A stretch of 64,000 nt of DNA from Xenorhabdus japonica. Its GTDB lineage: Bacteria; Pseudomonadota; Gammaproteobacteria; Enterobacterales; Enterobacteriaceae. The notes beneath the pieces are model-generated. The model searched no databases. It was not told the DNA's origin and worked only from the letters and a program-made list of their open reading frames with translations. Position numbers and translations under genes: made by a program. This document shows, in pieces, positions 10,775-23,500 of this stretch (positions within the stretch are counted from its first letter, which is position 1; each line of letters starts with the position of its first letter). Location of the stretch: the NCBI RefSeq assembly GCF_900115195.1, contig NZ_FOVO01000002.1, forward strand, positions 124,001 to 188,000. Direction: 5' to 3'.

Positions 10775-10803
10775 AAAAAAACCGGCTTAAAGCCGGTTTT
10801 TTT
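10775..10803. terminator. Bidirectional terminator between nhaR and rpsT
   Basis: ACCGGCT / AGCCGGT stem (10781-10787 and 10791-10797) with a 3-nt loop is flanked by an A-run on the left and a T-run on the right. It can therefore act for nhaR on the plus strand and rpsT on the minus strand. Confidence 0.92.
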
Positions 10804-10839
10804 AGCACTATCAATTTTTAGCACCATCAAAACAAATGA

Positions 10840-11100
10840 TTACATTGCTTTGATTTGCGCAGCCAAAGCAGATTTATGACGTGCTGCTTTGTTTTTGTGG
10901 ATCAGACCCTTACAGGCGTGACGATCAACAATTGGTTGCATGTCATTGAATGCTTTCTGTGCAGCTTCTTTATCGCCAGTAGCGATAGCCGCGTATACTT
11001 TCTTGATAAAAGTACGCACCATAGAACGACGGCTTGCGTTGTGCTGACGGCGTTTCTCAGACTGTACGGCGCGTTTCTTAGCTGATTTGATATTAGCCAA
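10840..11100 (-). CDS. rpsT: 30S ribosomal protein S20
   Basis: An 86-residue basic protein ([18 protein letters not shown]...) that binds 16S rRNA early in 30S assembly. The start codon is TTG at 11100, with a GGGAG site about 7-8 bases upstream. The unusual UUG start is also found in E. coli rpsT, where it takes part in autoregulation by free S20. Confidence 0.96.
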   Translation of the reverse strand: MANIKSAKKRAVQSEKRRQHNASRRSMVRTFIKKVYAAIATGDKEAAQKAFNDMQPIVDRHACKGLIHKNKAARHKSALAAQIKAM

Positions 11101-11148
11101 GGTCCAACTCCCAAATATATTCTATCGAGGACAATTCAAAGGCCGAGG

Positions 11149-11177
11149 AATATGCCTGTTCAGCCTTCTTTTGTCAA
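11149..11177 (-). promoter_or_regulatory. Sigma70 promoter of rpsT
   Basis: On the minus strand a consensus -35 TTGACA (11172-11177), a 17-nt spacer and -10 CATATT (11149-11154) precede rpsT. The spacer sequence resembles the E. coli rpsT promoter region. The rest of 11101-11448 is the divergent rpsT/ribF intergenic region. Confidence 0.85.
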
Positions 11178-11448
11178 TGGATTTGTGCAAATAAACGTCG
11201 TTGTACGACGACGCTGCTTACGTTGTGATGGGGCGGGATTTTATCAGCTTACTGAGAGGGAATACAGTCCTTCACAATAAAAAACTGAATGAATCACAGA
11301 GAAATGCAATAAATTAAATATTTTTCGGGCATCTAGCCTATTTTTATTGTATGAATCAGGTTATTAATTAAAACCCTTTGTGATCGTGGGTTAACCTTGA
11401 GCTTTGTACAAGGTATAATCCGACAATTTCCACGGTATTGAGCCAGCT

Positions 11449-12393
11449 ATGGAGCTAATTCGCGGTATACACAATATCCGGGCGCGTCACCATGGTTGCG
11501 TGCTGACGATTGGTAATTTTGATGGTGTCCATCGCGGGCATCAGGCTTTACTAAAACACTTGAAGCAAGAAGGGCAGCGTCTCGGATTACCGACGATGGT
11601 CATGATTTTCGAACCGCAGCCTCTGGAAGTTTTTGCTACAGATAAAGCGCCAGCCCGCCTGACAAGGCTGAGAGATAAAATAAAGTATCTAGCCCAAAAT
11701 GACGTTGATTATCTGTTATGTGTGAAATTTGACAAATATTTTGCAGCTAACTCACCTGAAGCTTTTGTTTCACAGTTGCTCGTTAAGAAACTGGGTGTTA
11801 AGTTTCTGGCAATAGGCGATGATTTCCGTTTTGGCAAAAATCGCCTCGGAAATTTCCACTATTTGCAGCAAGCAGGTAAACAATACAATTTTGATGTCGC
11901 CAGCACAGACAGTTTTTGTGATAGCGGTCTTAGGATCAGCAGTACAGCCATTCGTCAAGCACTGCAAGATGATGACTTGGCTTGGGCCGAAATATTACTG
12001 GGGCATCCTTACAGCATAAGTGGCAGAGTCGTTCACGGTAAACAATTAGGGCGCACGATCGGCTTTCCCACAGCCAACTTACCGTTGAAACGTTTAGTTA
12101 CACCTGTTAACGGTGTTTATGCTGTTGAAGTCTATGGATTGGGCGATAACCCCCTACCAGGCGTTGCGAATATAGGCAATCGCCCCACAGTTGCAGGTAA
12201 GGGCCAGCAACTTGAAGTGCATTTGATTGATACCCAAATGGATCTGTATGGGCGTCATATTGATGTGGTATTACGAAAAAAATTGCGTAACGAGCAGCGA
12301 TTTGCTTCACTTGATGCGCTTAAACAGCAAATCGCAAATGATGTGATTGCTGCAAGGAACTATCTCCTGCAGCTATCCGAGTCATGTATCTAA
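11449..12393 (+). CDS. ribF: Bifunctional riboflavin kinase / FAD synthetase
   Basis: RibF phosphorylates riboflavin to FMN and then adenylates FMN to FAD. The 314-residue protein has the N-terminal nucleotidyltransferase motif GNFDGVHRGHQ (about residues 22-32) and the ISSTAIR motif. The C-terminal flavokinase domain contains GRTIGFPTANL and PGVANIGNRPTV. It begins the conserved string ribF-ileS-lspA-fkpB-ispH. An ERIC element separates it from ileS. Confidence 0.97.
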   Translation: MELIRGIHNIRARHHGCVLTIGNFDGVHRGHQALLKHLKQEGQRLGLPTMVMIFEPQPLEVFATDKAPARLTRLRDKIKYLAQNDVDYLLCVKFDKYFAANSPEAFVSQLLVKKLGVKFLAIGDDFRFGKNRLGNFHYLQQAGKQYNFDVASTDSFCDSGLRISSTAIRQALQDDDLAWAEILLGHPYSISGRVVHGKQLGRTIGFPTANLPLKRLVTPVNGVYAVEVYGLGDNPLPGVANIGNRPTVAGKGQQLEVHLIDTQMDLYGRHIDVVLRKKLRNEQRFASLDALKQQIANDVIAARNYLLQLSESCI

Positions 12394-12516
12394 TATCTAA
12401 TAGGTTTCAAGTTGTAGCGCACGGCAAGTAAACTAATCCTCAAGAACATAGTCCACTATGTGACTGGAGTGAGAGAACACAGCCAACAAAGTAGCAACTA
12501 GAAAGACGAAGGATAT
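12393..12516. repeat. ERIC/IRU repeat between ribF and ileS
   Basis: The ends ATATCTAATAGGTTTCAAGTT and AACTAGAAAGACGAAGGATAT are inverted, and the centre carries CATAGTCCACTATGTGACTGGAGTGAG. It is a diverged copy of the element at 6239-6360. It abuts the ribF stop and lies only 28 bp before ileS, so it should lie in their shared transcript. Confidence 0.8.
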
Positions 12517-12544
12517 AGCGGAAAATTGGAACTGAGAATCTATA

Positions 12545-15367
12545 ATGAGTGACTACAAAGACACCCTGAATTTACCGGAAACAGGGTTCCCTATGCGCGG
12601 GGATTTAGCCAAGCGCGAACCAGATATGTTGAAACGTTGGTACAAAGAAGGTTTGTATCAGGCGATTAGAAAAGCAAAATCTGGCAAAAAAACGTTTATT
12701 TTGCATGATGGCCCTCCATATGCAAACGGCGATATTCATATTGGTCACTCAGTTAATAAAATTCTCAAAGATATTGTCGTTAAGTTCAAAGGGCTATCAG
12801 GCTTCGATTCGCCTTATATTCCAGGTTGGGACTGCCACGGTTTGCCTATTGAGCTCAAGGTTGAGCAAATTATCGGTAAGCCGGGGGAAAAATTTTCCGC
12901 CGCTGAATTCCGTGCTGAGTGCCGCAAATATGCCATGACTCAGGTCGAAGCACAAAAAGCGGGCTTCAAGCGCTTGGGCGTACTGGGTGATTGGGATAAA
13001 CCTTACCTGACCATGGACTTCAAAACTGAAGCAGAAATCATTCGGGCGCTGGGCCGCATTATCAAAAATGGGCATTTGCTGAAAGGCGTAAAACCTGTTC
13101 ACTGGTGTACTGATTGTGGTTCCTCTCTTGCTGAAGCAGAAGTTGAATACTACGATAAAACCTCCCCTTCCATTGACGTACGCTTCGTTGCCGTTGATGC
13201 TGATGCCATATACGCCAAATTTGGCGCACAGCACCTCAGCCTGCCTGTTTCTCTGGTTATCTGGACAACCACACCGTGGACATTACCAGCTAACCGAGCG
13301 ATTTCACTGAATGCTGACATTACGTATCAGTTGGTTAAAGTTGAAAAAGTTGAAGATGAATGTCTGATTCTGGCAGCGGAATTGGTTGAATCCGTCATGC
13401 AACGTGCAGGCATTACTTCATGGGAAGTCGTCAGTGATTGCACGGGCGCAGATCTGGAACTGCTACGCTTCAAGCATCCATTCATGGGCTGTGATGTTCC
13501 TGCCATTCTAGGCGATCATGTTACGCTTGAAGCAGGTACAGGTGCGGTGCATACCGCTGGCGGCCACGGCCCTGATGACTACAGCATCAGCCTGAAATAC
13601 AATCTTGAAATCGCCAATCCTGTTGGCCCGAATGGTTGTTATATCTCTGGCACTTATCCTTCACTGGATGGTCAGTTTGTTTTCAAAGCGAACGATATCA
13701 TCGTTGAACGGCTGAAAGAAAAAGGCGCATTACTGAGTCTGGCAAAAATCCAGCACAGCTACCCTTGCTGCTGGCGCCACAAAAAACCAATCATCTTCCG
13801 TGCAACACCTCAATGGTTCATCAGCATGGACAAAAATGGTTTGCGTGAACAATCTCTGAAAGAGATCAAAGACGTTCAATGGATCCCAGGCTGGGGACAA
13901 GCGCGTATCGAATCCATGGTAGAAAACCGTCCGGATTGGTGTATCTCCCGCCAGCGTACATGGGGTGTACCAATGTCGCTGTTTATTCATAAAGAGACAC
14001 AAGAGCCACACCCACGTACCGTTGAATTGATTGAAGAAGTTGCCAAGCGCGTTGAAGTGGATGGTATTCAGGCATGGTGGGATCTGGACGCAGTAGAACT
14101 GTTGGGTGATGAGGCCGCTGATTACACCAAAGCGCCGGATACGCTGGACGTCTGGTTTGATTCAGGAAGCACCCACTCTTCTGTTGTCGATGCTCGTCCG
14201 GAATTCCACGGCAATTCAGCCGATATCTATCTGGAAGGCTCTGACCAGCACCGCGGCTGGTTCATGTCCTCACTGATGCTATCCACTGCGATCAAAGGCA
14301 AAGCCCCTTACCGTCAGGTGCTGACTCATGGTTTCACCGTTGATGAGCAAGGACGTAAGATGTCCAAATCCATCGGCAATACCGTCAGTCCACAGGATGT
14401 GATGAACAAACTGGGAGCCGATATCCTGCGTTTATGGGTAGCATCCACCGATTACAGCGGTGAAATCGCTGTTTCTGACGAGATCCTGAAACGCTCTTCT
14501 GATGCTTACCGCCGTATCCGCAATACCGCCCGCTTCCTGCTGGCAAACCTGAATGGCTTCAACCCAGAAGAGCACATGGTAAAAGCAGAAGATATGGTCG
14601 TTCTGGATCGTTGGGCTGTAAGCTGCGCTCAGGCAGCACAGGCAGATATTCTCAAATACTATGACGAATATGATTTCCACTCCGTAGTTCAACGCTTGAT
14701 GCAATTTTGTTCTGTGGAAATGGGTTCGTTCTATCTGGATATCATCAAAGATCGCCAGTACACCGCGAAAAATGACAGCCTTGCTCGTCGTAGCTGCCAA
14801 ACGGCATTGTTCCATATCTCAGAAGCACTAGTTCGCTGGATGACACCGATTCTGTCGTTCACTGCTGATGAAGTTTGGAATGAACTACCGGGTAAACGTA
14901 CTCAATATGTCTTTACCGAAGAGTGGTATGAAGGACTGTTTGGTTTGGCAGATGGCGAAGATATGAACGATATTTTCTGGGCTGATCTGTTGGCAGTACG
15001 TGGCGAAGTGAACAAAGTTCTGGAACAGGCTCGTGCTGACAAACATATCCGCAGTTCTCTGGAAGCGGCTGTCACGCTCTATGCAGATGAAGCATTAGCA
15101 GAAAAACTCAGCAAACTGTCTGATGAACTACGTTTTGTTCTGCTGACCTCTCAGACTGAAGTTGCAGATTATGCAACCGCCGACGAGAATGCGCAGCAAA
15201 GCGAACTTGCTGGCCTGAAAGTGGCCTTCCGCAAAGCAGACGGAGAAAAATGTCCACGTTGCTGGCACTATGCTAAAAATGTGGGTCTGGTGGCGGAGCA
15301 TGCAGGACTTTGTGGCCGCTGTGTGACTAACGTTGCCGGTAACGGTGAAGAGCGTAAATTTGCCTGA
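12545..15367 (+). CDS. ileS: Isoleucyl-tRNA synthetase
   Basis: A class I aminoacyl-tRNA synthetase that charges tRNA-Ile and edits valine. The 940-residue protein has the signature HIGH ([11 protein letters not shown], about residue 64) and KMSKS ([10 protein letters not shown]). The CP1 editing domain lies between them, and a C-terminal zinc module contains CPRCWHY...CGRC. Its TGA stop overlaps the lspA ATG by one base (TGATG), indicating translational coupling. Confidence 0.98.
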   Translation: MSDYKDTLNLPETGFPMRGDLAKREPDMLKRWYKEGLYQAIRKAKSGKKTFILHDGPPYANGDIHIGHSVNKILKDIVVKFKGLSGFDSPYIPGWDCHGLPIELKVEQIIGKPGEKFSAAEFRAECRKYAMTQVEAQKAGFKRLGVLGDWDKPYLTMDFKTEAEIIRALGRIIKNGHLLKGVKPVHWCTDCGSSLAEAEVEYYDKTSPSIDVRFVAVDADAIYAKFGAQHLSLPVSLVIWTTTPWTLPANRAISLNADITYQLVKVEKVEDECLILAAELVESVMQRAGITSWEVVSDCTGADLELLRFKHPFMGCDVPAILGDHVTLEAGTGAVHTAGGHGPDDYSISLKYNLEIANPVGPNGCYISGTYPSLDGQFVFKANDIIVERLKEKGALLSLAKIQHSYPCCWRHKKPIIFRATPQWFISMDKNGLREQSLKEIKDVQWIPGWGQARIESMVENRPDWCISRQRTWGVPMSLFIHKETQEPHPRTVELIEEVAKRVEVDGIQAWWDLDAVELLGDEAADYTKAPDTLDVWFDSGSTHSSVVDARPEFHGNSADIYLEGSDQHRGWFMSSLMLSTAIKGKAPYRQVLTHGFTVDEQGRKMSKSIGNTVSPQDVMNKLGADILRLWVASTDYSGEIAVSDEILKRSSDAYRRIRNTARFLLANLNGFNPEEHMVKAEDMVVLDRWAVSCAQAAQADILKYYDEYDFHSVVQRLMQFCSVEMGSFYLDIIKDRQYTAKNDSLARRSCQTALFHISEALVRWMTPILSFTADEVWNELPGKRTQYVFTEEWYEGLFGLADGEDMNDIFWADLLAVRGEVNKVLEQARADKHIRSSLEAAVTLYADEALAEKLSKLSDELRFVLLTSQTEVADYATADENAQQSELAGLKVAFRKADGEKCPRCWHYAKNVGLVAEHAGLCGRCVTNVAGNGEERKFA

Positions 15368-15870
15368 TGAATAAACCCATTTGTTCCACCGGACTTCGCT
15401 GGCTTTGGCTGGTTGTTGTGGTATTAATACTGGATTTGGGAAGTAAGTACTTAGTGTTGCAGCATTTCACGCTGCACGAATCCATTCCACTGATACCATA
15501 TTTCAACCTGACTTATGCCCAGAATTTAGGGGCAGCTTTCAGTTTTCTGGCCGATAAGGGCGGCTGGCAGCGCTGGTTCTTTGCATTGGTGGCAATTGCC
15601 ATTACGGTTGTATTGCTGGTGTTAATGTATCATTCCAACGCTAGGCAGAAACTGAGCAATATTGCCTACTCCTTAGTGATTGGTGGGGCATTGGGAAACT
15701 TGTTCGATAGGCTGGTGCATGGCTTTGTTGTTGATTTCATCGATTTTTACGTCGGGGAATGGCACTGGCCTACCTTTAATATTGCAGATTCGGCAATTTG
15801 CATCGGGGCTGTTCTCATTATTATAGAGAGCTTTATCACCCCTGATGACAAAAACAAGAAAGTGGCCTAG
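15367..15870 (+). CDS. lspA: Lipoprotein signal peptidase (signal peptidase II)
   Basis: An inner-membrane aspartyl protease that removes signal peptides from diacylglyceryl prolipoproteins. The 167-residue protein has four membrane helices and the two catalytic aspartate motifs, GNLFDRL and FNIADSAIC. The start overlaps the ileS stop by one base. Confidence 0.97.
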   Translation: MNKPICSTGLRWLWLVVVVLILDLGSKYLVLQHFTLHESIPLIPYFNLTYAQNLGAAFSFLADKGGWQRWFFALVAIAITVVLLVLMYHSNARQKLSNIAYSLVIGGALGNLFDRLVHGFVVDFIDFYVGEWHWPTFNIADSAICIGAVLIIIESFITPDDKNKKVA

Positions 15871-15934
15871 AAAGCATAATTCATTAAAATAAATACTTAT
15901 TGATATAAATAGTTATTGAAAGAATGATAATAAA

Positions 15935-15963
15935 TCAGCCCCAGTTTTGTGAGCTGGGGCTGA
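15935..15963 (+). terminator. Stem-loop between lspA and fkpB
   Basis: A perfect 10-bp stem TCAGCCCCAG / CTGGGGCTGA (15935-15944 and 15954-15963) with a 9-nt loop is followed by AAAAC rather than T residues. It may act as a partial terminator or an mRNA-stabilising hairpin inside the operon. Confidence 0.5.
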
Positions 15964-15973
15964 AAACTTCATC

Positions 15974-16039
15974 TATACCCAATAAATTTCAAGTGGTAGC
16001 GCAGGCAACAAAACAAAAACTTGGAAGATGAAAGGTATA
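15974..16039. repeat. 66-bp miniature ERIC derivative
   Basis: Only the two inverted ends of an ERIC remain: TATACCCAATAAATTTCAAGT on the left and ACTTGGAAGATGAAAGGTATA on the right, joined by about 24 bp. The central palindrome of the full-length copies at 6.2 and 12.4 kb has been deleted. Confidence 0.75.
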
Positions 16040-16074
16040 CTTGCAATCGTTTTTAAGTAAAAGGTTTGAGCAAC

Positions 16075-16545
16075 ATGTCAATGCAGGTGCAAGCGCACAG
16101 TGCAGTTTTGTTACATTTCACATTAAAGCTGGATGATGGCTCTACGGCAGACTCGACTTACAGTCAAGGCAAGCCCGCTTTATTCCGCCTTGGTGATGGA
16201 AGTCTCTCTGCCCCACTGGAACAACAACTTCTTGGTTTGAAAGTCGGTGATAAACACCAATTTACTTTGGCTGGAGAAACCATTTTTGGCAAACACAACC
16301 CTGATTTAGTTCAATACTTCACTCCTCGTGATTTTTCCGATGCCGGTATCCCAGAAGTAGGAACCATCATGTTATTCACAGCCATGAACAGCAATGAAAT
16401 GCCGGGGCTTGTCAAAGAAGTAGCTGAAGGTTCCATTACTGTTGATTTTAACCATCCACTGGCTGACCAAAACATCACTTTTGAGATTGAAGTGTTGGAA
16501 ATTGACCCTCAGTTGGAGGAAACCCATGCAAATATTGCTGGCTAA
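16075..16545 (+). CDS. fkpB: FKBP-type peptidyl-prolyl isomerase FkpB (SlpA)
   Basis: A cytosolic SlyD-like prolyl isomerase and chaperone. The 156-residue protein has the split FKBP fold with an inserted flap domain ([10 protein letters not shown]...IMLFTAM) and ends [15 protein letters not shown] at 16066 is also in frame, but the ATG at 16075 has an AAGG site at a better spacing and gives [15 protein letters not shown], matching the E. coli start. It overlaps ispH by 20 bp. Confidence 0.94.
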   Translation: MSMQVQAHSAVLLHFTLKLDDGSTADSTYSQGKPALFRLGDGSLSAPLEQQLLGLKVGDKHQFTLAGETIFGKHNPDLVQYFTPRDFSDAGIPEVGTIMLFTAMNSNEMPGLVKEVAEGSITVDFNHPLADQNITFEIEVLEIDPQLEETHANIAG

Positions 16546-17479
16546 CCCTCGTGGTTTCTGTGCTGGTGTTGATCGCGCCATCAGCATCGTAGAACGAGCA
16601 CTGGAGTTGTACGGCGCTCCTATTTATGTCCGCCATGAAGTAGTACATAATCGCTATGTTGTTGACGATCTCAGAAATCGTGGCGCTATTTTCATTGAAG
16701 AAATTTCAGAAGTTCCTGATGGCGCTATTCTGATCTTCTCCGCTCATGGTGTTTCCCAAGCCATTCGTGCCGAAGCCCGCTCCCGTGATTTAACCATGCT
16801 GTTTGATGCAACCTGTCCACTGGTCACCAAAGTACATATGGAAGTAGCAAGGGCGAGCCGCAAAGGTAAAGAAGCAATTTTAATCGGACATGCCGGCCAT
16901 CCTGAAGTAGAAGGCACGATGGGACAATATAATAACCCCAACGGCGGCATGTATCTGGTGGAGTCACCGGAAGATGTATGGAAACTGCAAGTCAAGGATG
17001 AAAATAACCTCTGCTTTATGACACAGACAACACTTTCTGTTGATGACACCTCAGAAGTGATTGATGCACTTAATGCAAGGTTCCCCAATATTATCGGCCC
17101 ACGTAAAGATGATATCTGCTATGCCACGACCAACCGCCAAGAAGCGGTTCGTGATCTGGCTTCAGGAGCTGATGTTGTTTTAGTTGTAGGTTCTAAAAAC
17201 TCATCAAACTCAAATCGTTTGGCCGAACTTGCACAACGCGTCGGGAAACCGGCTTACTTGATTGATTCCGCTGAAGATATCGAAGAAGAATGGATTACTG
17301 GTGTGAGCGCAGTGGGCGTAACGGCGGGTGCATCTGCGCCTGATATTTTGGTACAGCAGGTTATTGAACGTTTAAAAGCTTTCGGTGCAGAAACAGTTAA
17401 CGAACTGCATGGTCGAGAAGAAAACATTGTTTTCGAAGTACCAAAAGAGCTGCGTGTTGAAGTGAAAGAGATTGATTAA
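16526..17479 (+). CDS. ispH: 4-hydroxy-3-methylbut-2-enyl diphosphate reductase
   Basis: The iron-sulfur enzyme of the last MEP-pathway step, making IPP and DMAPP from HMBPP. The 317-residue protein has the three cluster cysteines C12 (NPRGFCAG), C97 (DATCP) and C198 ([11 protein letters not shown]). The frame is open upstream, but the ATG at 16526 follows a GGAGG site and gives the family N-terminus [14 protein letters not shown]. The start lies inside the end of fkpB. Confidence 0.97.
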   Translation: MQILLANPRGFCAGVDRAISIVERALELYGAPIYVRHEVVHNRYVVDDLRNRGAIFIEEISEVPDGAILIFSAHGVSQAIRAEARSRDLTMLFDATCPLVTKVHMEVARASRKGKEAILIGHAGHPEVEGTMGQYNNPNGGMYLVESPEDVWKLQVKDENNLCFMTQTTLSVDDTSEVIDALNARFPNIIGPRKDDICYATTNRQEAVRDLASGADVVLVVGSKNSSNSNRLAELAQRVGKPAYLIDSAEDIEEEWITGVSAVGVTAGASAPDILVQQVIERLKAFGAETVNELHGREENIVFEVPKELRVEVKEID

Positions 17480-17526
17480 TTTCAGATTAGCTTAAAAACA
17501 GTAGTTTCAGAATCATGAAATTCAAA

Positions 17527-17591
17527 CTCGGCTTTTTCGGGTTGGAAGGCGTAAGCATTAATCCCGACACGATTTCTAACAAAAAGCCGAG
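17527..17591 (+). repeat. 11-bp inverted repeat downstream of ispH
   Basis: CTCGGCTTTTT (17527-17537) and AAAAAGCCGAG (17581-17591) are perfect inverted copies 43 bases apart. The position suggests a 3' structure of the ispH operon mRNA, but the long loop makes ordinary termination uncertain. Confidence 0.4.
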
Positions 17592-17660
17592 TATATTACG
17601 GCGTCTGAATATCCAGTTAACACCCTCATTCCTTATGGGTAAATTTATTATGGAAATAAA

Positions 17661-17870
17661 TTACGATGAAAATACTACATCATATTGTACCGATAGATTG
17701 CCTTTCCTTTCTCTTATAGCCTGTGTCTTAATTCCTTGAATTTGCCCTAATGAACTTACATGTGTTCCTCCACAAGGATAAGGTATAAATTCACCAAAAC
17801 CGACTTCCCTGATCCCATCACCATGCATAGTAATTTGGCAAAGTAAATTTTCATCAATAACTTGGTGTAT
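17661..17870 (-). pseudogene. AlaX-like alanyl-tRNA editing protein fragment
   Basis: The minus strand encodes about 69 residues after an in-frame stop at 17871-17873, including FGEFIPYPCGGTHVSSLGQI. The PCGGTHV segment is the hallmark of the second additional domain shared by AlaRS, ThrRS and the free-standing AlaX editing proteins that hydrolyse mischarged Ser-tRNA-Ala. No start codon or N-terminal half was found. This is the C-terminal remnant of a decayed gene. Confidence 0.75.
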
Positions 17871-18967
<1,097 letters not shown>

Positions 18968-18990
18968 TTTAAAAAAATCATAATTATTTG

Positions 18991-19027
18991 TAATTACACA
19001 GATATTTAATAAATAACTGTGTAATTA
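18991..19027 (+). terminator. AT-rich hairpin downstream of dapB
   Basis: An 11-bp stem TAATTACACAG / CTGTGTAATTA (18991-19001 and 19017-19027) with a 15-nt loop follows dapB by 23 bases. There is no strong T-run immediately after it. Confidence 0.55.
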
Positions 19028-19353
19028 TGATATAAAAATAATTTTCAATAACACACTTGGATTAATCACTATTTTCATAACAATACTGAGTCTTTTTGTT
19101 GCCTTTTTCTCATGAACACGAAAAAAAACATACTTTTTTTCTGTTTTTAAGTTTTCTCTTACAGTAATCGATTATCCTCTCCTACTTTCCTTATGCTTTT
19201 CAGCTGCATTTACCCAATACAAGACCAAAAATTGTAAAAAAGCCAATAAAAATGCCATTTTTTGTAGACACCCCCCCCTCTCATCATTAGAATGCGCGCA
19301 ATTTGCCAAAATTTTGACAAAAATCATGATTGGCATTGATTTTAAGGATTAAA

Positions 19354-19396
19354 TCTGAATTAATATGCATTGGATGCGACTCATTATTCATTCTGG
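19354..19396 (+). promoter_or_regulatory. ArgR-binding region (two ARG boxes) of carAB
   Basis: TCTGAATTAATATGCATT (19354-19371) matches the ARG-box consensus and the known E. coli carAB box. A second, weaker box-like sequence around ACTCATTATTCATTCT (19379-19394) follows at the usual 3-bp spacing. This indicates arginine repression of the downstream carAB promoter. The upstream 19028-19353 DNA is AT-rich with no gene and should hold the pyrimidine-controlled promoter. Confidence 0.75.
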
Positions 19397-19404
19397 AGGG
19401 CGTT

Positions 19405-20565
19405 TTGATTAAGTCAGCTATATTGGTTCTGGAAGATGGAACCCAATTTCACGGTCGCTCCATTGGTGCAGAAGGTGTGGCTGTTGGAGAAGTGGTCTTC
19501 AATACCTCAATGACCGGATATCAAGAAATACTTACCGACCCTTCCTATTCCCGCCAAATTGTTACTCTTACTTATCCTCATATTGGTAATGTCGGCATCA
19601 ATGCCGCTGATGAAGAATCCCCCGCCATTCAAGCCCAAGGCTTAGTTATCCGTGATTTACCCTTAGTGACCAGCAACTTCCGCAGTGAAGAAAATCTGTC
19701 TGATTACCTGAGACGTCACAATATTGTCGCCATCGCAGATATAGATACACGTAAACTGACCCGACTATTAAGAGAAAAAGGGGCACAGAACGGTTGTATC
19801 ATTGCGGGAGATGAGGCAGACGCCCAAGTTGCACTGGAAAAAGCAAAAGCATTCCCTGGCTTGAAAGGCATGGATTTAGCGAAAGAAGTCACGACAGCAC
19901 AACCTTATCAATGGATACAAGGAAGTTGGACATTAGCGGATGGGCTACCAGAAGCCTGCAAAGAGCAAGAATTGCCTTACCATATTGTGGCCTATGATTT
20001 TGGCGTTAAGCGCAATATCCTGCGTATGCTGGTAGATCGCGGCTGCCGCGTTACTGTTGTTCCGGCAAAAACTCCGGCTGATGAAGTGCTGAAAATGGCG
20101 CCGGATGGCATCTTCCTGTCCAATGGACCTGGTGACCCAGAACCATGCGACTATGCTATCGAAGCAATCAAAACTTTCCTGAATACCGAAATCCCTGTCT
20201 TTGGTATCTGTTTGGGACATCAATTACTGGCACTGGCCAGTGGTGCAAAAACCGTGAAAATGAAATTTGGTCATCACGGTGGCAACCATCCTGTTAAAGA
20301 TTTGGATCGCGATGTCGTCATGATCACAGCACAAAACCACGGCTTTGCGGTTGATGAAAGTTCACTGCCAGCCAATCTGCGCGTCACGCATAAGTCACTC
20401 TTCGATGGCACATTGCAAGGAATTCATCGCACTGATAAACCTGCATTCAGTTTCCAGGGGCATCCTGAAGCCAGCCCCGGCCCACATGAAGCTGCTTCTT
20501 TGTTCGATCACTTTATTGAACTTATTGAAGAATATCGCCAGACAAATGCCCAGAACACCAAATAA
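19405..20565 (+). CDS. carA: Carbamoyl-phosphate synthase, glutaminase subunit
   Basis: It hydrolyses glutamine and channels ammonia to CarB for carbamoyl phosphate used in arginine and pyrimidine synthesis. The 386-residue protein has the class I glutaminase triad C269 (FGICLGHQL), H353 and E355 (GHPEA). The frame is open upstream to 19330. A TTG at 19405 with a GGAGGG site 5 bases before it gives the family N-terminus ([13 protein letters not shown], initiated as Met) and is the start used in E. coli. Confidence 0.96.
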   Translation: MIKSAILVLEDGTQFHGRSIGAEGVAVGEVVFNTSMTGYQEILTDPSYSRQIVTLTYPHIGNVGINAADEESPAIQAQGLVIRDLPLVTSNFRSEENLSDYLRRHNIVAIADIDTRKLTRLLREKGAQNGCIIAGDEADAQVALEKAKAFPGLKGMDLAKEVTTAQPYQWIQGSWTLADGLPEACKEQELPYHIVAYDFGVKRNILRMLVDRGCRVTVVPAKTPADEVLKMAPDGIFLSNGPGDPEPCDYAIEAIKTFLNTEIPVFGICLGHQLLALASGAKTVKMKFGHHGGNHPVKDLDRDVVMITAQNHGFAVDESSLPANLRVTHKSLFDGTLQGIHRTDKPAFSFQGHPEASPGPHEAASLFDHFIELIEEYRQTNAQNTK

Positions 20566-20582
20566 TCAGGAGAAGAAGAAAA

Positions 20583-23500
20583 ATGGCAAAACGTACTGAT
20601 ATTGAAAGTATCCTGATCTTAGGTGCTGGCCCAATTGTTATCGGTCAGGCTTGTGAATTTGACTACTCCGGCGCACAAGCTTGTAAGGCGCTGCGGGAAG
20701 AAGGTTATCGCGTCATTCTGGTAAACTCGAATCCAGCAACAATAATGACCGATCCTGAAATGGCAGATGCGACCTATATCGAGCCAATCCATTGGGAAGT
20801 TGTACGTAAAATCATTGAAAAAGAACGTCCAGATGCAGTCTTGCCTACAATGGGAGGACAAACAGCACTAAACTGTGCGCTGGAACTGGAACGCCAAGGT
20901 GTACTAAAAGAATTTGGCGTAACCATGATTGGTGCGACGGCTGATGCGATTGATAAAGCTGAAGATCGTCAACGTTTTGACAAGGCGATGAAAAAAATCG
21001 GTTTGGATACTGCACGTTCTGGTATCGCCCATACTATGGAAGAAGCGCTGTCAGTAGCAGAAGATGTTGGTTTTCCTTGCATTATTCGCCCTTCTTTTAC
21101 TATGGGTGGAACCGGAGGTGGTATAGCCTACAACCGTGAAGAATTCGAAGAAATTTGTGAACGCGGCTTAGATCTTTCTCCAACCAATGAATTGCTGATC
21201 GATGAATCACTGATTGGCTGGAAAGAGTATGAAATGGAAGTGGTGCGGGATAAAAATGATAACTGTATCATCGTCTGCTCCATTGAAAACTTCGATCCAA
21301 TGGGCATCCATACTGGTGATTCTATCACTGTAGCACCAGCACAAACGCTGACTGACAAAGAATATCAAATCATGCGTAACGCTTCGATGGCAGTATTGCG
21401 TGAAATCGGCGTAGAAACGGGTGGCTCAAATGTTCAGTTTGCTGTGAATCCGAAAAATGGTCGCCTGATTGTCATTGAAATGAACCCACGCGTATCCCGT
21501 TCATCAGCGTTGGCTTCGAAGGCAACAGGTTTCCCGATTGCAAAAATCGCGGCAAAACTGGCAGTCGGTTATACCCTTGATGAATTGATGAATGACATCA
21601 CGGGCGGCCGTACTCCTGCATCTTTCGAGCCTTCCATCGATTATGTTGTGACAAAAATTCCTCGCTTCAACTTCGAGAAATTTGCAGGCAGCAATGACCG
21701 CCTGACCACACAGATGAAATCTGTTGGTGAAGTGATGGCAATTGGCCGTACTTTCCAAGAATCCATGCAAAAAGCCCTGCGCGGTCTGGAAGTCGGCGCG
21801 ATAGGATTTGATCCTAAAGTCAATTTGGATGATCCACAATCTCTGACCAAAATCCGCAGTGAATTGAAAAATGCAGGTGCTGAGCGTATTTGGTACATCG
21901 CTGATGCTTTCCGCGCTGGCATGTCCGTTGATGGGCTTTTCAACTTAACCAACATTGACCGCTGGTTCCTAGTACAAATTGAAGAATTGATCCGTCTGGA
22001 AGAGCAAGTTGCAGAACACGGTGTTAACAGCCTGACCTCTGATTTCCTGCGTCACCTTAAGCGTAAAGGTTTTGCTGATGCGCGTCTAGCGAAACTGGTT
22101 GGAATCTCAGGTAAAGAGATCCGTAAGCTACGCCATGATTACAACTTATATCCGGTTTATAAACGTGTTGATACCTGTGCGGCAGAATTTGCTACCGATA
22201 CCGCTTACATGTACTCCACATACGAAGACGAATGTGAAGCCAACCCGAACAATGACAAACCGAAAATCATGGTATTGGGTGGTGGTCCGAACCGCATCGG
22301 GCAAGGTATTGAGTTCGATTACTGCTGCGTACATGCTTCTCTGGCTCTGCGTGAAGATGGTTTTGAGACCATCATGGTGAACTGTAACCCAGAAACTGTT
22401 TCTACCGATTATGACACTTCCGATCGTCTTTACTTTGAACCTGTCACACTGGAAGATGTGCTGGAAATCGTGCGTGTTGAACAGCCAAAAGGCGTTATCG
22501 TTCAATATGGCGGTCAGACACCACTGAAACTAGCTCGTGAACTGGAAGCAGCAGGTGTACCTATTATCGGTACCAGCCCTGATGCCATTGACCGTGCAGA
22601 AGATCGTGAACGTTTCCAACAAGCCGTTAATCGCCTTGGCCTGAAACAACCAGCAAATGCCACCGTTACGGCTATCGAACAGGCCGTTGAAAAAGGTAAC
22701 GAAATTGGTTATCCATTGGTCGTTCGTCCATCTTATGTATTGGGTGGACGTGCAATGGAAATCGTATACGACGAATCTGACTTGCGCCGTTATTTCCAGA
22801 ATGCAGTTAGCGTATCCAATGATGCGCCAGTCCTGCTGGATCGCTTCCTTGATGATGCAATTGAAGTAGACGTAGATGCCATCTGTGATGGTGAACGTGT
22901 CCTGATTGGCGGCATCATGGAGCATATCGAACAAGCGGGTGTTCACTCCGGTGACTCAGCCTGTTCTTTGCCTGCTTATACCTTGAGCAAAGAAATTCAG
23001 GATGTAATGCGCCAGCAAGTTGAAAAACTGGCCTTTGAACTGCGCGTTCGTGGTCTGATGAATGTCCAATTTGCGGTGAAAAACAACGAAGTCTATCTAA
23101 TTGAAGTAAACCCACGCGCAGCACGTACCGTACCGTTCGTTTCCAAAGCAACCGGTCTGCCGCTGGCAAAAGTAGCGGCGCGCGTAATGGCAGGTCAGTC
23201 TCTGCTTGAGCAAGGTGTTACTGAAGAGATTATTCCTCCTTACTATTCCGTGAAAGAAGTGGTACTGCCATTCAATAAATTCCCGGGTGTTGACCCAATT
23301 CTGGGGCCAGAAATGCGTTCTACCGGTGAAGTGATGGGCGTTGGTCGTACCTTTGCCGAAGCTTTTTCAAAAGCGATGCTGGGCAGTAACTCCACCATGC
23401 GTAAAAAAGGCCGGGCACTTCTGTCTGTACGCGAGGGAGATAAAGAACGAGTTGTCGATTTGGCAGCTAACTTACTTAAGCATGGTTTTGAACTGGATGC

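Noticed and set aside
17515-17739. Plus-strand open frame of 74 codons downstream of ispH
   Set aside because: It overlaps the inverted repeat and the antisense of the AlaX remnant, has no ribosome-binding site and no family resemblance.
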